A stretch of DNA of 64,000 nucleotides from Cryobacterium soli (lineage in GTDB: Bacteria; Actinomycetota; Actinomycetes; Actinomycetales; Microbacteriaceae), in assembly GCF_003611035.1 (NCBI RefSeq), contig NZ_CP030033.1, forward strand, positions 3,162,001 to 3,226,000, given 5' to 3'. The notes beneath the pieces were generated by a model. That model saw only the letters and a program-made list of their open reading frames with translations. It did not search any database and was not told where the DNA came from. This document shows positions 8,412 to 16,283 of the stretch, piece after piece (the stretch's first letter is position 1; every line of letters starts with the position of its first letter). Position numbers and translations under genes: made by a program.

Positions 8412-8493
8412 GCATAACTCCTGCTGGATTTCGGTGGGGTCCGGTCAGGCGGCAAATCCTGCAGCCCCGGCGGGCAAATTGCAGGAGTTATGC
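8412..8493. repeat. 82-bp element with perfect terminal inverted repeats
   Basis: GCATAACTCCTGC (8412-8424) and GCAGGAGTTATGC (8481-8493) are perfect 13-bp inverted repeats enclosing 56 bp. The interior carries related sub-repeats (GCAAATCCTGCAG and GCAAATTGCAGG). It lies between the divergent CPBP-like and M20 genes and has no coding content. It may be a small dispersed repeat, a MITE remnant or a shared regulatory hairpin. Confidence 0.6.
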
Positions 8494-8569
8494 TCCTCCA
8501 CGGCAGCGTGAGGGGCTCGTGGACGGCGCGATGGGACGTCCGTCCCTCCCGGGCGCGGCCATCCGGCAG

Positions 8570-8575
8570 TAGGTT
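8570..8575 (+). promoter_or_regulatory. -10 element of the M20 gene (leaderless)
   Basis: TAGGTT ends 6 nt before the ATG at 8582 and there is no Shine-Dalgarno, predicting a leaderless transcript. No clear -35 is visible. Confidence 0.4.
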
Positions 8576-8581
8576 CGGTAG

Positions 8582-9790
8582 ATGGCGACCCCCACCGAGC
8601 CCGGTCCCGTCGACACCGGTCGGCACAGCACGCTCGAGCCTGCCGCGAACGGTCACCTCGATCCGGTCGCGCTGGCCGCCCGCCTCATCACGATCGACTC
8701 GGTCAACCCCGACCTCGCACCCGACGGTGCCGGTGAGACGGAGATCGCCGCCTGGTGCGCCGAGTGGCTCGCGACCCGGGGGTTCGAGGTGCACCGCCTG
8801 GAGGAACGCGTCGGGCGGCCCTCCATCGTGGGGATCAAACGCGGCACCGGCGGCGGCCGGTCGCTGATGCTCAACGCCCACCTCGACACCGTCGGCGTCG
8901 ACGGCTACGAGGGTGACCCCTTCGCGGGCGAACGGCACGCCGGCCGGCTGCACGGGCGCGGTGCGTTCGACACCAAGGGCGGCCTGGCCGCCGTGCTCGT
9001 CGCCGCGCAGCGGGCCACGCTCACGCCGCTGGCCGGCGACGTGCTCGTGACCCTGGTCGCCGACGAGGAATTCGGCAGCTCCGGCACCGAGGAGGTGCTC
9101 CGGCGTTTCAGCGCCGACTCGGCCGTCGTGGTCGAGCCCAGCGAACTCAGCCTCACCGTCTGCCACCGGGGCTTCGCCTGGTTCGACCTCACCCTGCGCG
9201 GCCGCGCGGCCCACGGCTCGATGCCGGAGCAGGGCGTCGACGCCATCCGGCACGCCGGCCTGGTGCTGCGCGCCCTCGACGACCTCCGCACCGGGCTCGA
9301 GCAGAAACCCCCGCATCCGCTGCTCGGCCACGGCACGGTGCGGGTGGCCGTCATCGCCGGCGGCACGGATGCGGCCACGGTCGCCCCGTCCTGCACCCTG
9401 ACGATCGAGCGGCGCACGCTCCCCGGCGAGACGCCGGACGCGGTCGAGGCGGAGCTGCGCCGCCTGCTGGACCACCTGGCGCAGGGCACCCCTGACTTCG
9501 CCTACACCCTCACCCGGCTGGTGGCCCGAGCCGCCTTTGAGGCCGATCCCGACTGGCCGATCGTGCTCGAGCTGGCCGAACAGGCCGAGCGGGTTCTCGG
9601 GCACCCGGTCGAACAGCGCGGCGAGCCCTTCTGGACCGATGCGGCGCTGGTGCTCGAGGCGGGCATCCCGTGCCTGCTCTTCGGCGTCGACGGCGGCGGG
9701 GCACACGCGACCGAGGAGTGGGCGACCGAGCGTTCCATCCACCAGGTGGCCGAGGTGCTGGAGACAACCATCGTCTCGATCTGCGCCTGA
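8582..9790 (+). CDS. M20-family metallopeptidase (ArgE/DapE/ACY1/CPG2 type deacylase)
   Basis: This 402-residue cytoplasmic enzyme hydrolyses an N-acyl amino acid, peptide or related amide using two zinc ions. Visible family residues are H100 and D102 in NAHLDTV, the bridging D130 in RGAFDTKGGLA, the catalytic/metal pair E162-E163 in DEEFGSS, and E185 in VEPSEL. The dimerisation-domain histidine is in RAAHGSMPEQGVD. The substrate cannot be assigned; the genes for arginine or lysine synthesis are not adjacent. The first about 25 residues are extra and variable. The start is supported by the -10 hexamer just upstream rather than by a ribosome-binding site. Confidence 0.87.
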   Translation: MATPTEPGPVDTGRHSTLEPAANGHLDPVALAARLITIDSVNPDLAPDGAGETEIAAWCAEWLATRGFEVHRLEERVGRPSIVGIKRGTGGGRSLMLNAHLDTVGVDGYEGDPFAGERHAGRLHGRGAFDTKGGLAAVLVAAQRATLTPLAGDVLVTLVADEEFGSSGTEEVLRRFSADSAVVVEPSELSLTVCHRGFAWFDLTLRGRAAHGSMPEQGVDAIRHAGLVLRALDDLRTGLEQKPPHPLLGHGTVRVAVIAGGTDAATVAPSCTLTIERRTLPGETPDAVEAELRRLLDHLAQGTPDFAYTLTRLVARAAFEADPDWPIVLELAEQAERVLGHPVEQRGEPFWTDAALVLEAGIPCLLFGVDGGGAHATEEWATERSIHQVAEVLETTIVSICA

Positions 9791-9816
9791 TTCGGGAGAA
9801 TCTCCGTGGCACGGGC

Positions 9817-9847
9817 TTGACCTTGACGTAACGTCAAGAAATAGCGT
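9817..9847 (+). promoter_or_regulatory. MerR-type promoter and operator of the TipA-like regulator
   Basis: TTGACC (9817-9822) and TAGCGT (9842-9847) are separated by 19 bp, the over-long spacing typical of MerR-controlled promoters. The spacer contains the perfect dyad CTTGACGT-A-ACGTCAAG (9822-9838). This strongly suggests autoregulated activation by the downstream MerR protein. Confidence 0.8.
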
Positions 9848-9941
9848 GGAACCCGTCGGGCAGTCCGCCCGGCACCGTGCACCACACGACCCGGACACCG
9901 CAGCTCATCCGCCGCTCCGCCCGGGGGGAGAGCGAGGACTC

Positions 9942-10697
9942 GTGGACTACTCGATCCAGGACATCGCCCGCCTGGCCGGAACCACCAGCCGCACCCTGCG
10001 CCACTACGACGCCGAGGGGCTGCTGCTGCCCAGTCGCATCGGAAGCAACGGCTACCGCTACTACGACGAGCGGGCGCTCGTGCGGTTGCAGCGCATCCTG
10101 CTGCTGCGGGAACTCGGTCTCGGCCTCCCGGCGATCCGCGAGGTTCTCGACCGCGAGGTCGACGAAGGGGCGGCCCTGCGCGCCCACCTCGGTTGGCTCG
10201 AGCAGGAGCAATCCCGCCTGCAGCGCCAGATCCGCTCGGTGCACAGCACGATCACCGCATTGGAAGGAGAGGAACCCCTCATGGCAGACACAATGTTCGA
10301 CGGCTTCGACCACACCCACTATAAGGAGGAGGTGGAGGAGCGCTGGGGCCAGACCGCCTACGCCACGGGGGACGACTGGTGGCGGTCCAAGTCCCCCGCC
10401 GAGCGCGACCAGTGGCAGGCCACATCCGGCACGCTGCAGGCCGACTGGGCGGATGCCGCCACCCGGCAACTCGACCCGGCCGGCGACGAGGCGCAGTTCC
10501 TGGCCCGTCGCCACGTGGAGTGGCTCGGATCCATCCCCGGTCTTCCGCGGACCGACGGGCATCCGGCGGCGGACTACGTGCGGGGCCTGGGCGAGATGTA
10601 CGTCGCCGACGACAGGTTCGCGGCGAACTACGGCGGCCCCACCGGCGCCGCGTTCGTGCGCGACGCCCTGACCGTCTACGCGGCCGAGCACCTCTAA
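9942..10697 (+). CDS. MerR-family regulator of the TipAL type (MerR HTH plus TipAS ligand-binding domain)
   Basis: The 251-residue protein has an N-terminal MerR winged helix (YSIQDIARLAGTTSRTLRHY, residues 3-22). A dimerisation coiled coil spans about 75-110, and a C-terminal TipAS domain spans about 115-251 (YATGDDWWRSKSPAERDQW, MYVADDRFAANYGG). TipAS domains bind thiopeptide and other drugs. This protein contains no cysteine, so covalent thiopeptide capture as in Streptomyces TipA is not possible. The GTG at 9942 sits 11 nt after GGGGGGAG; a longer upstream frame belongs to the M20 shadow. Its own promoter carries a MerR dyad. No efflux gene is directly adjacent, so target genes beyond itself are unknown. 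Confidence 0.92.
   Translation: MDYSIQDIARLAGTTSRTLRHYDAEGLLLPSRIGSNGYRYYDERALVRLQRILLLRELGLGLPAIREVLDREVDEGAALRAHLGWLEQEQSRLQRQIRSVHSTITALEGEEPLMADTMFDGFDHTHYKEEVEERWGQTAYATGDDWWRSKSPAERDQWQATSGTLQADWADAATRQLDPAGDEAQFLARRHVEWLGSIPGLPRTDGHPAADYVRGLGEMYVADDRFAANYGGPTGAAFVRDALTVYAAEHL
10281..10697 (+). CDS. Possible internal translation product: isolated TipAS domain
   Basis: Inside the MerR gene an ATG at 10281 (Met114 of the long form) is preceded by the strong ribosome-binding site GAAGGAGAGG (10263-10272) at 8 nt. Translation from it would yield a 138-residue free TipAS domain. In Streptomyces lividans TipAL and TipAS are made from one mRNA by just such in-frame initiation, with nearly the same lengths. 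Production here is inferred only. Confidence 0.5.
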   Translation: MADTMFDGFDHTHYKEEVEERWGQTAYATGDDWWRSKSPAERDQWQATSGTLQADWADAATRQLDPAGDEAQFLARRHVEWLGSIPGLPRTDGHPAADYVRGLGEMYVADDRFAANYGGPTGAAFVRDALTVYAAEHL

Positions 10698-10727
10698 AGC
10701 TCTCGCGAAAGCGGTCGAATGGTCGGC

Positions 10728-11348
10728 TCAGGCGGCGGAGGCGACCACTTCGCCGCTCTCGCGAACGGGCCGCCGGGCGAACAGAGGCAGCGTCCACTGG
10801 CAGAGCGGCCCCACCAAGAGTGCGAACGCCACGGTGCCCAGCCCCACGTTGCCGCCGAGCAGCCAGCCGATGGCCAGCACCGAGCCTTCGATGCCGGTGC
10901 GCACGGCCCAGATCGGCCAGCCGGTGCAGGCGTGCAGCCCGGTCATCAGGCCGTCGCGCGGGCCGGGGCCCAGACTCGCCCCGATGTAGATGCCCGAGGC
11001 GACAGCCAGCAGCACCAGTCCGGCGGCGAAGAGCAGCACGCGCAGCCAGAGGGCCAGATCGGCGGGAATGAGCCAGAGCCCCACATCTGCCGCGGGCCCC
11101 ACCAGGAGAGCGTTGGCGATGGTGCCCACTCCCGGCTTCTGGCGCAGCGGAATCCAGAGGAGCAGCACACAGCCGCTGATGATCGTGGTCACCACGCCGA
11201 AGCCCAGGTGCGCGTGGGAGTCGATGCCCTGGGTCAGCACGTCCCACGGAGCCACGCCAATCGCTCCGCGCACAATCAATGCGATGCCGATTCCATACAG
11301 GAAGAGGCCAATGAGGAGCTGAATCAAGCGACGTGTCATAAGCACCAA
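10728..11348 (-). CDS. YczE/YitT-type integral membrane protein
   Basis: This 206-residue protein has about five membrane helices. The segment GIALIVRGAIGVAPWDVLTQGI and the later GLGPGPRDGLMTGL-like segment (ASLGPGPRDGLMTGLH, about residues 125-140) are typical of the YczE family. The ATG at 11339 (MTRRLIQ) is an alternative start. The function is unknown; in Bacillus YczE influences lipopeptide production. It is divergently transcribed from a MocR-type regulator across 54 bp, the usual yczE/yczR arrangement, so that regulator probably controls it. Confidence 0.87.
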   Translation of the reverse strand: MVLMTRRLIQLLIGLFLYGIGIALIVRGAIGVAPWDVLTQGIDSHAHLGFGVVTTIISGCVLLLWIPLRQKPGVGTIANALLVGPAADVGLWLIPADLALWLRVLLFAAGLVLLAVASGIYIGASLGPGPRDGLMTGLHACTGWPIWAVRTGIEGSVLAIGWLLGGNVGLGTVAFALLVGPLCQWTLPLFARRPVRESGEVVASAA

Positions 11349-11396
11349 TCCAATTGCGTGAAAGGGTTGGAATCAAGTAGCCAATCTGCCTAGAGT
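11345..11396. promoter_or_regulatory. Divergent control region of the YczE gene and the MocR regulator
   Basis: CCAAT motifs at 11345, 11350 and 11381 and the inverse TTGGAATC at 11367-11374 are packed into the 54-bp intergene, as expected for a MocR operator with direct and inverted half-sites. On the plus strand TTGGAA (11367-11372) and TAGAGT (11391-11396), 18 bp apart, form a promoter ending 6 nt before the ATG at 11403. The regulator's mRNA would be leaderless. Confidence 0.5.
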
Positions 11397-11402
11397 GGCC
11401 TT

Positions 11403-12854
11403 ATGTCGCCGAATCAGCTGACCGCTCGCGCCCTCGAAACCCTGTTGGGGGAGTGGCGCACCAACGGTACCGCCTACCGGGCACTGGCCGACCGCATCCG
11501 GCTGCTCACCCTCGACGGCCGCATCCCCACCGACAGCCGGCTGCCCGCCGAACGCGACCTCGGCACCCGGCTCGGGCTCAGCCGCACCACCGTCACCGCG
11601 GCGTACGGCCAGTTGCGCAGCGCCGGGTACCTGCACAGCGTGCAGGGCTCGGGCAGCGTAACCCGCCTTCCCGGTGCACCCGAGCCGACGGATGTGCCGT
11701 CCCAGCCCCCGGTGCTTGACCTCGGCCAGGCCGTGCTGCCGGCCTGGCCCGGCCTGGCCGAGGTCGCCGCGCTCGCCGCGGCCGACCTGCCCCGGTACCT
11801 CGGCGGATCCGGCTTCGACCCGGTGGGACTGCCCGAACTCCGGCAGGCCATCGCGGAGCGGTACCGCGCACGGGGCCTGCCGACCGAGCCCGACCAGATC
11901 ATGGTCACCGTCGGGGCGCAGCACGCCATCGCCCTGCTGGCCCGGGTGCTGGTGAACCGTGGCGACCGGGTACTCATCGAGACGCCCACCTACCCGCACG
12001 CCTATGAGGCCCTCCGCGCGGCCGGCGGCCGCCTGATGCCAGTGTCGGTCACCGCCGCGCTGCCCGGCGCCGACCCGGGCTGGGACGAGGCCGCCCTGCT
12101 GCAGACCTTGGAGCGCAGCAACCCGGTGCTCGGCTACCTCATGCCCGACTTCCAGAACCCCACCGGGCAGACCATGCCGGTGGCCCAGCGCGAACGGGTG
12201 CTGGCCGCCGCTTCCCGCCAGGGCACCCTGCTGATCAGCGACGAGACCATCGGCGAACTGGACATCGACCGGGTGGGCGACTTCGGCCCGTTCGCCGCCT
12301 CGGCGGATGCCGCCCGGCCCGACCTCGCCGTCACCGTCGGGTCGGTCGGCAAGTCCGTCTGGGGCGGGCTGCGGGTCGGCTGGATCCGGGCCGACCCCGG
12401 CCTCATCCGCAAGCTGGCCGCAGCCCGCCTGGCCAACGACCTCGGCACCCCGGTGCTCGAGCAGCTCATCGTGACCCGGCTGATCGAACAACTGCCCGAC
12501 ATCCTCGAGTCCCGGCGCCTGCTTCTCCGCGCCGGCCGGGACCGGCTCACCGAGGGCCTGGCCCAGCGGTTCCCCGAGTGGCGGGTGCCGGCGGTGGACG
12601 GCGGCATCACCCTCTGGGTCAACCTCGGCCGCCCGGTGAGCTCGCAGCTGGCGCTCGCCGCCCGCACCCAGGGCCTGCTACTGCCGGCCGGCCCGCGCTT
12701 CGGCATCGACGGGGCCTTCGAGAGGTTCCTGCGCATCCCCTTCTGCTACGGCCCCGACGAGATGCCCCGGGCCCTGGACGCCCTGGCGCTGGCCTGGGAG
12801 TCGCTGCTGCGGCATCCGCTGCCCGACACCGGCTACCTCGCCGACGTCGTGTAA
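11403..12854 (+). CDS. MocR-family regulator: GntR HTH fused to PLP aminotransferase-like domain (YczR type)
   Basis: This 483-residue regulator has a GntR winged helix at about residues 20-95 (PAERDLGTRLGLSRTTVTAAY) and a fold-type I aminotransferase-like domain at about 110-470. The PLP-binding lysine is K317 in SVGKSVWGGLRVGW. PDFQNPTGQTM and the ISDETIGELD strand carry the usual cofactor-pocket residues. MocR proteins sense PLP or an amino-type ligand and rarely act as enzymes. It is divergent from the YczE-like membrane gene, its likely target. The start lacks a ribosome-binding site and is fixed by the -10 hexamer 6 nt upstream. Confidence 0.92.
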   Translation: MSPNQLTARALETLLGEWRTNGTAYRALADRIRLLTLDGRIPTDSRLPAERDLGTRLGLSRTTVTAAYGQLRSAGYLHSVQGSGSVTRLPGAPEPTDVPSQPPVLDLGQAVLPAWPGLAEVAALAAADLPRYLGGSGFDPVGLPELRQAIAERYRARGLPTEPDQIMVTVGAQHAIALLARVLVNRGDRVLIETPTYPHAYEALRAAGGRLMPVSVTAALPGADPGWDEAALLQTLERSNPVLGYLMPDFQNPTGQTMPVAQRERVLAAASRQGTLLISDETIGELDIDRVGDFGPFAASADAARPDLAVTVGSVGKSVWGGLRVGWIRADPGLIRKLAAARLANDLGTPVLEQLIVTRLIEQLPDILESRRLLLRAGRDRLTEGLAQRFPEWRVPAVDGGITLWVNLGRPVSSQLALAARTQGLLLPAGPRFGIDGAFERFLRIPFCYGPDEMPRALDALALAWESLLRHPLPDTGYLADVV

Positions 12855-12915
12855 CCGTAACGAGACCGTCACTTCTGCGGCCCCGCACGCCGGGGGGTCT
12901 GCGCGCGCTCGATGA

Positions 12916-12921
12916 GATACT
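12916..12921 (+). promoter_or_regulatory. -10 element of the RND exporter gene (leaderless)
   Basis: GATACT ends 6 nt before the GTG at 12928, with no Shine-Dalgarno. This is the same layout as the MocR, M20, recQ and iminopeptidase genes. Confidence 0.4.
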
Positions 12922-12927
12922 GATCGG

Positions 12928-15900
12928 GTGTATTTTCTCTCGGTCTTGAGCATGAAGAACCGGGCGCTCATCGCGCTCATCACCATCGTCGCGGCGATTT
13001 TCGGCAGCCTGGCCCTCACCAGCCTCAAGCAGGAACTGATCCCGTCCCTGCAGTTGCCCACGCTGCTGGTCTCCACGAGCTACCCGGGGGCCTCGCCCGA
13101 GGTCGTCAACGACGACGTCTCCACGCCTATCGAGCGGGCGATCCAGGGCATCGAGGGCCTCGAGTCCACGTCCACGACGAGCAGCACGAACTCCTCGCTG
13201 GTCAACGCCACGTTCACCTACGGCACCGACCTGGTCAAGGCCGAATCCAAGATCAGCCAGGCCATCAACCGCATCAAGACCACGCTGCCCGAGGACCTCG
13301 ACCCGCAGGTGATCAGCGGCACCATCGATGACTTCCCGGTGCTGTCGCTGGCCGTGTCCGGCGGCGACGCCGACACCGTCGCCGACCAGCTCACCCGCAG
13401 CGTGCTCGGTGACATCCGCGACGTCGACGGGGTGCGCGACGCCACTCTCGTCGGTGACATCGGCCAGCGCGTCACCATCACGCCGGATGCCGCGCAGCTG
13501 ACCGCGCGCGGCCTCACCACCGCCGCCATCCGCGACGCTCTGCAGCAGAACGGCTCGCTCATCCCGGCCGGTTCGCTCACCGAGGGCGACCAGACCCTGT
13601 CCGTTCAGGCGGGGACCAAGCTCGGCTCGGCCGACGACATCGCCGCCCTGCCGCTGATCGGTGCCGCGAATCCGACCGCCCTCCCCACCGCGGCCCCGGC
13701 ACCGGTGACCATCGGCGACGTCGCCGCGGTCACAGTGCAGGACAACCCCGTCACCAGCATCTCCCGGGTCAACGGCGAGCCCGCGCTCACCATCTCGGTC
13801 ACCAAGGTGCCGGCCGCCAACACCGTCGACGTATCCACGGCCGTGCGCGCCATCCTGCCGCAGCTCGAAGACGCCGTCCCAGGCACCAGCATGACGGTCG
13901 TGTTCGACCAGGCCCCGTTCATCCAGGAGTCCATCGACGCGCTCACCCAGGAAGGAATCCTCGGCCTGGTCTTCGCCGTCCTGGTGATCCTGGTGTTCCT
14001 GCTGTCGGTGCGCGCCACGCTCGTCACCGCCATCTCCATCCCCACCTCGGTGCTGATCACCTTCATCGGCCTGCAGACGGTGGGCTACTCGCTCAACATC
14101 CTCACCCTCGGTGCGCTCACCATCGCCATCGGCCGGGTCGTCGACGACTCCATCGTGGTGATCGAGAACATCAAGCGGCATCTGGTCTGGGGTGCCGACC
14201 GAGCGGATACGATCGTGCGCGCCGTCCGCGAAGTGGCCGGCGCCATCACCGCGTCCACCATCACCACGGTCACCGTGTTCCTGCCGATCTCCTTCGTGGG
14301 TGGGTCCACGGGCGAGCTCTTCCGCCCGTTCGCGCTCACCGTCACGATCGCGCTTCTCGCGTCGCTGCTCGTCGCGCTCACGATCGTCCCGGTGCTGGCG
14401 TACTGGTTCCTCCGTGCACCCAAGCCCGTCGCTGTCGCCGAGCCGGCCGTGGCCTCGCCCGTAGCCGAGCCCGCCGTGGCCGGCACGCTCGGCTCAGACT
14501 CCACCGGTACGGTTTCTCCCGCTACCGGTCCGGCCGTTGTCGTGACGGATGCCGCCACCCCGGTCGGCACCACACCGAACCCGGCCACCGGTCCGGCCAC
14601 CCTGGCCTCGGTCGCCACCGGCACCGTGACCACCGCCACGGCCGTGCTGCCCCGCAACCGGCACGCCGCCCCCGAGGCCGACGGCTTCGACGAGCGCGAT
14701 GCGCGCGAACAGCCCAGCCGCCTGCAGAAGGGCTACCTGCCGATCATCCGCTGGACCCTGCGGCACTACGTGAGCACGCTGCTGCTCGCCGCCCTGGTGC
14801 TGGTCGGCACCGTCGCCCTGCTGCCGTTCATGAAGGTGAACTTCCTGGGCTCCACCGGCCAGTCCACCTTCCAGGTGACCCAGGAACTCCCGGTGGGCAC
14901 CAGCCTCGCGGCGCAGGACTCCGCGTCCACGGCCGTGGAGGACGCCATCCGCGAGGTGGACGGCGTGAGCATCGTGCAGGTGTCGATCGGCGGCGGCAGC
15001 GCCTTCGCGGCCTTCGCCGGCGGCGGCTCGTCGTCGAGCACCGTCACCTACTCCGTCACCACCGAGGATTCCGCCGACTCCGACGCCGTGCAGGCCGAGG
15101 TGCGCACGCAGCTCGACGGCCTCGACGACGCCGGCGAGGTCACGGTGTCCGCCGGCTCAGGGTTCGGCGGATCGTCCGACATCGAGATCGACATCACCGC
15201 GGCCTCCGGCGCCGACCTGCAGACCGCCTCCGACGACATCCTCGCGGCCGTCGGCGACCTCGGCTCCGTCACCCAGGTCAGTAGCAACCTGGCCGCCTCC
15301 CGCCCGTATGTGGCGGTCACCATCGATCGCACGGCCGCGGCCACGGCCGGGCTCAGCGAGCTCGCCCTCGGCACCCTGGTGTCGCAGGCGATGCAGCCGA
15401 GCACGATCGGTTCGATAGTGATCGACGAGGCCACCCTCTCGGTCTACCTGCAGTCCGCCACCTCCCCGGCCACCACGGCCGATCTCGCGGCGCTGCAGAT
15501 CCCCACGCTGGCCGGCCCGGTCGCCCTCGACACCCTCGCCACCGTGGAGCAGGTCGACGGTCCGTCCACCCTCACCACGACAAAGGGGCTGCGCACGGCC
15601 ACGATCTCTGCCACCCCGAACAGCGATGACCTGGGCACCGCGACCGCCGACGTGTCGACCGCGCTGGCCGACACGGACCTGCCTACCGGCGCATCCGCGT
15701 CACTCGGTGGCGTGTCGGCCGACCAGACGGATGCCTTCCAGCAGCTGGGAATCGCGATGCTCGTCGCCATCCTGATCGTCTACATCGTCATGGTCGCCAC
15801 CTTCCGCTCGCTGCTGCAGCCGCTGCTGCTGCTCGTGTCGGTGCCCTTCGCGGCCACGGGAGCCATCGCTTTGCAGGTCATCACCGGCATCCCGCTCGGG

Positions 15901-16260
15901 GTGGCCTCCCTCATCGGGGTGCTGATGCTCATCGGCATCGTCGTCACCAACGCCATCGTGCTCGTGGACCTGGTCAACCAGTACCGGAGACGGGGTCAGA
16001 GTGTGTTCGACGCCCTGGTGCACGGGGCGTCACGACGGTTGCGCCCGATCCTCATGACAGCTCTGGCCACGATTTTCGCTCTGTTGCCGATGGCGAGCGG
16101 GCTCACCGGTCACGGCGGGTTCATCTCCCAGCCGCTGGCGCTCGTGGTCATCGGCGGACTGGTGTCGTCGACGGTGCTGACCCTGGTGGTGCTGCCGGTG
16201 CTCTACCTGGTCGTCGAGGGCGGGCGGGAGAACCGCCGGCTGCGCCGAGCGACCCGCTGA
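12928..16260 (+). CDS. RND-family (HAE1/AcrB-like) efflux permease
   Basis: This is a 1,110-residue proton-driven exporter with the twofold RND layout. TM1 is at the N-terminus, followed by a large extracellular loop (about 30-330), TM2-6, then TM7 near 615, a second loop and TM8-12 at the end. The proton-relay aspartates are in GRVVDDSIVVIENIK near residue 405. There is no adaptor or outer-membrane gene beside it, as expected for a Gram-positive (compare Bacillus SwrC). Odd feature: a loop of about 100 residues rich in Ala, Pro, Thr and Val (about 498-598) between TM6 and TM7, longer and more repetitive than usual. The substrate is unknown. Confidence 0.93.
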   Translation: MYFLSVLSMKNRALIALITIVAAIFGSLALTSLKQELIPSLQLPTLLVSTSYPGASPEVVNDDVSTPIERAIQGIEGLESTSTTSSTNSSLVNATFTYGTDLVKAESKISQAINRIKTTLPEDLDPQVISGTIDDFPVLSLAVSGGDADTVADQLTRSVLGDIRDVDGVRDATLVGDIGQRVTITPDAAQLTARGLTTAAIRDALQQNGSLIPAGSLTEGDQTLSVQAGTKLGSADDIAALPLIGAANPTALPTAAPAPVTIGDVAAVTVQDNPVTSISRVNGEPALTISVTKVPAANTVDVSTAVRAILPQLEDAVPGTSMTVVFDQAPFIQESIDALTQEGILGLVFAVLVILVFLLSVRATLVTAISIPTSVLITFIGLQTVGYSLNILTLGALTIAIGRVVDDSIVVIENIKRHLVWGADRADTIVRAVREVAGAITASTITTVTVFLPISFVGGSTGELFRPFALTVTIALLASLLVALTIVPVLAYWFLRAPKPVAVAEPAVASPVAEPAVAGTLGSDSTGTVSPATGPAVVVTDAATPVGTTPNPATGPATLASVATGTVTTATAVLPRNRHAAPEADGFDERDAREQPSRLQKGYLPIIRWTLRHYVSTLLLAALVLVGTVALLPFMKVNFLGSTGQSTFQVTQELPVGTSLAAQDSASTAVEDAIREVDGVSIVQVSIGGGSAFAAFAGGGSSSSTVTYSVTTEDSADSDAVQAEVRTQLDGLDDAGEVTVSAGSGFGGSSDIEIDITAASGADLQTASDDILAAVGDLGSVTQVSSNLAASRPYVAVTIDRTAAATAGLSELALGTLVSQAMQPSTIGSIVIDEATLSVYLQSATSPATTADLAALQIPTLAGPVALDTLATVEQVDGPSTLTTTKGLRTATISATPNSDDLGTATADVSTALADTDLPTGASASLGGVSADQTDAFQQLGIAMLVAILIVYIVMVATFRSLLQPLLLLVSVPFAATGAIALQVITGIPLGVASLIGVLMLIGIVVTNAIVLVDLVNQYRRRGQSVFDALVHGASRRLRPILMTALATIFALLPMASGLTGHGGFISQPLALVVIGGLVSSTVLTLVVLPVLYLVVEGGRENRRLRRATR

Positions 16261-16283
16261 GCGCACACTGTGGAGCGACCTGA

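Noticed and set aside
7499..9898. About 800-residue minus-strand open frame running across the CPBP-like and M20 genes
   Set aside because: Only the portion after 8338 reads as a membrane protein; the rest is antisense to the M20 peptidase whose zinc ligands are all intact.
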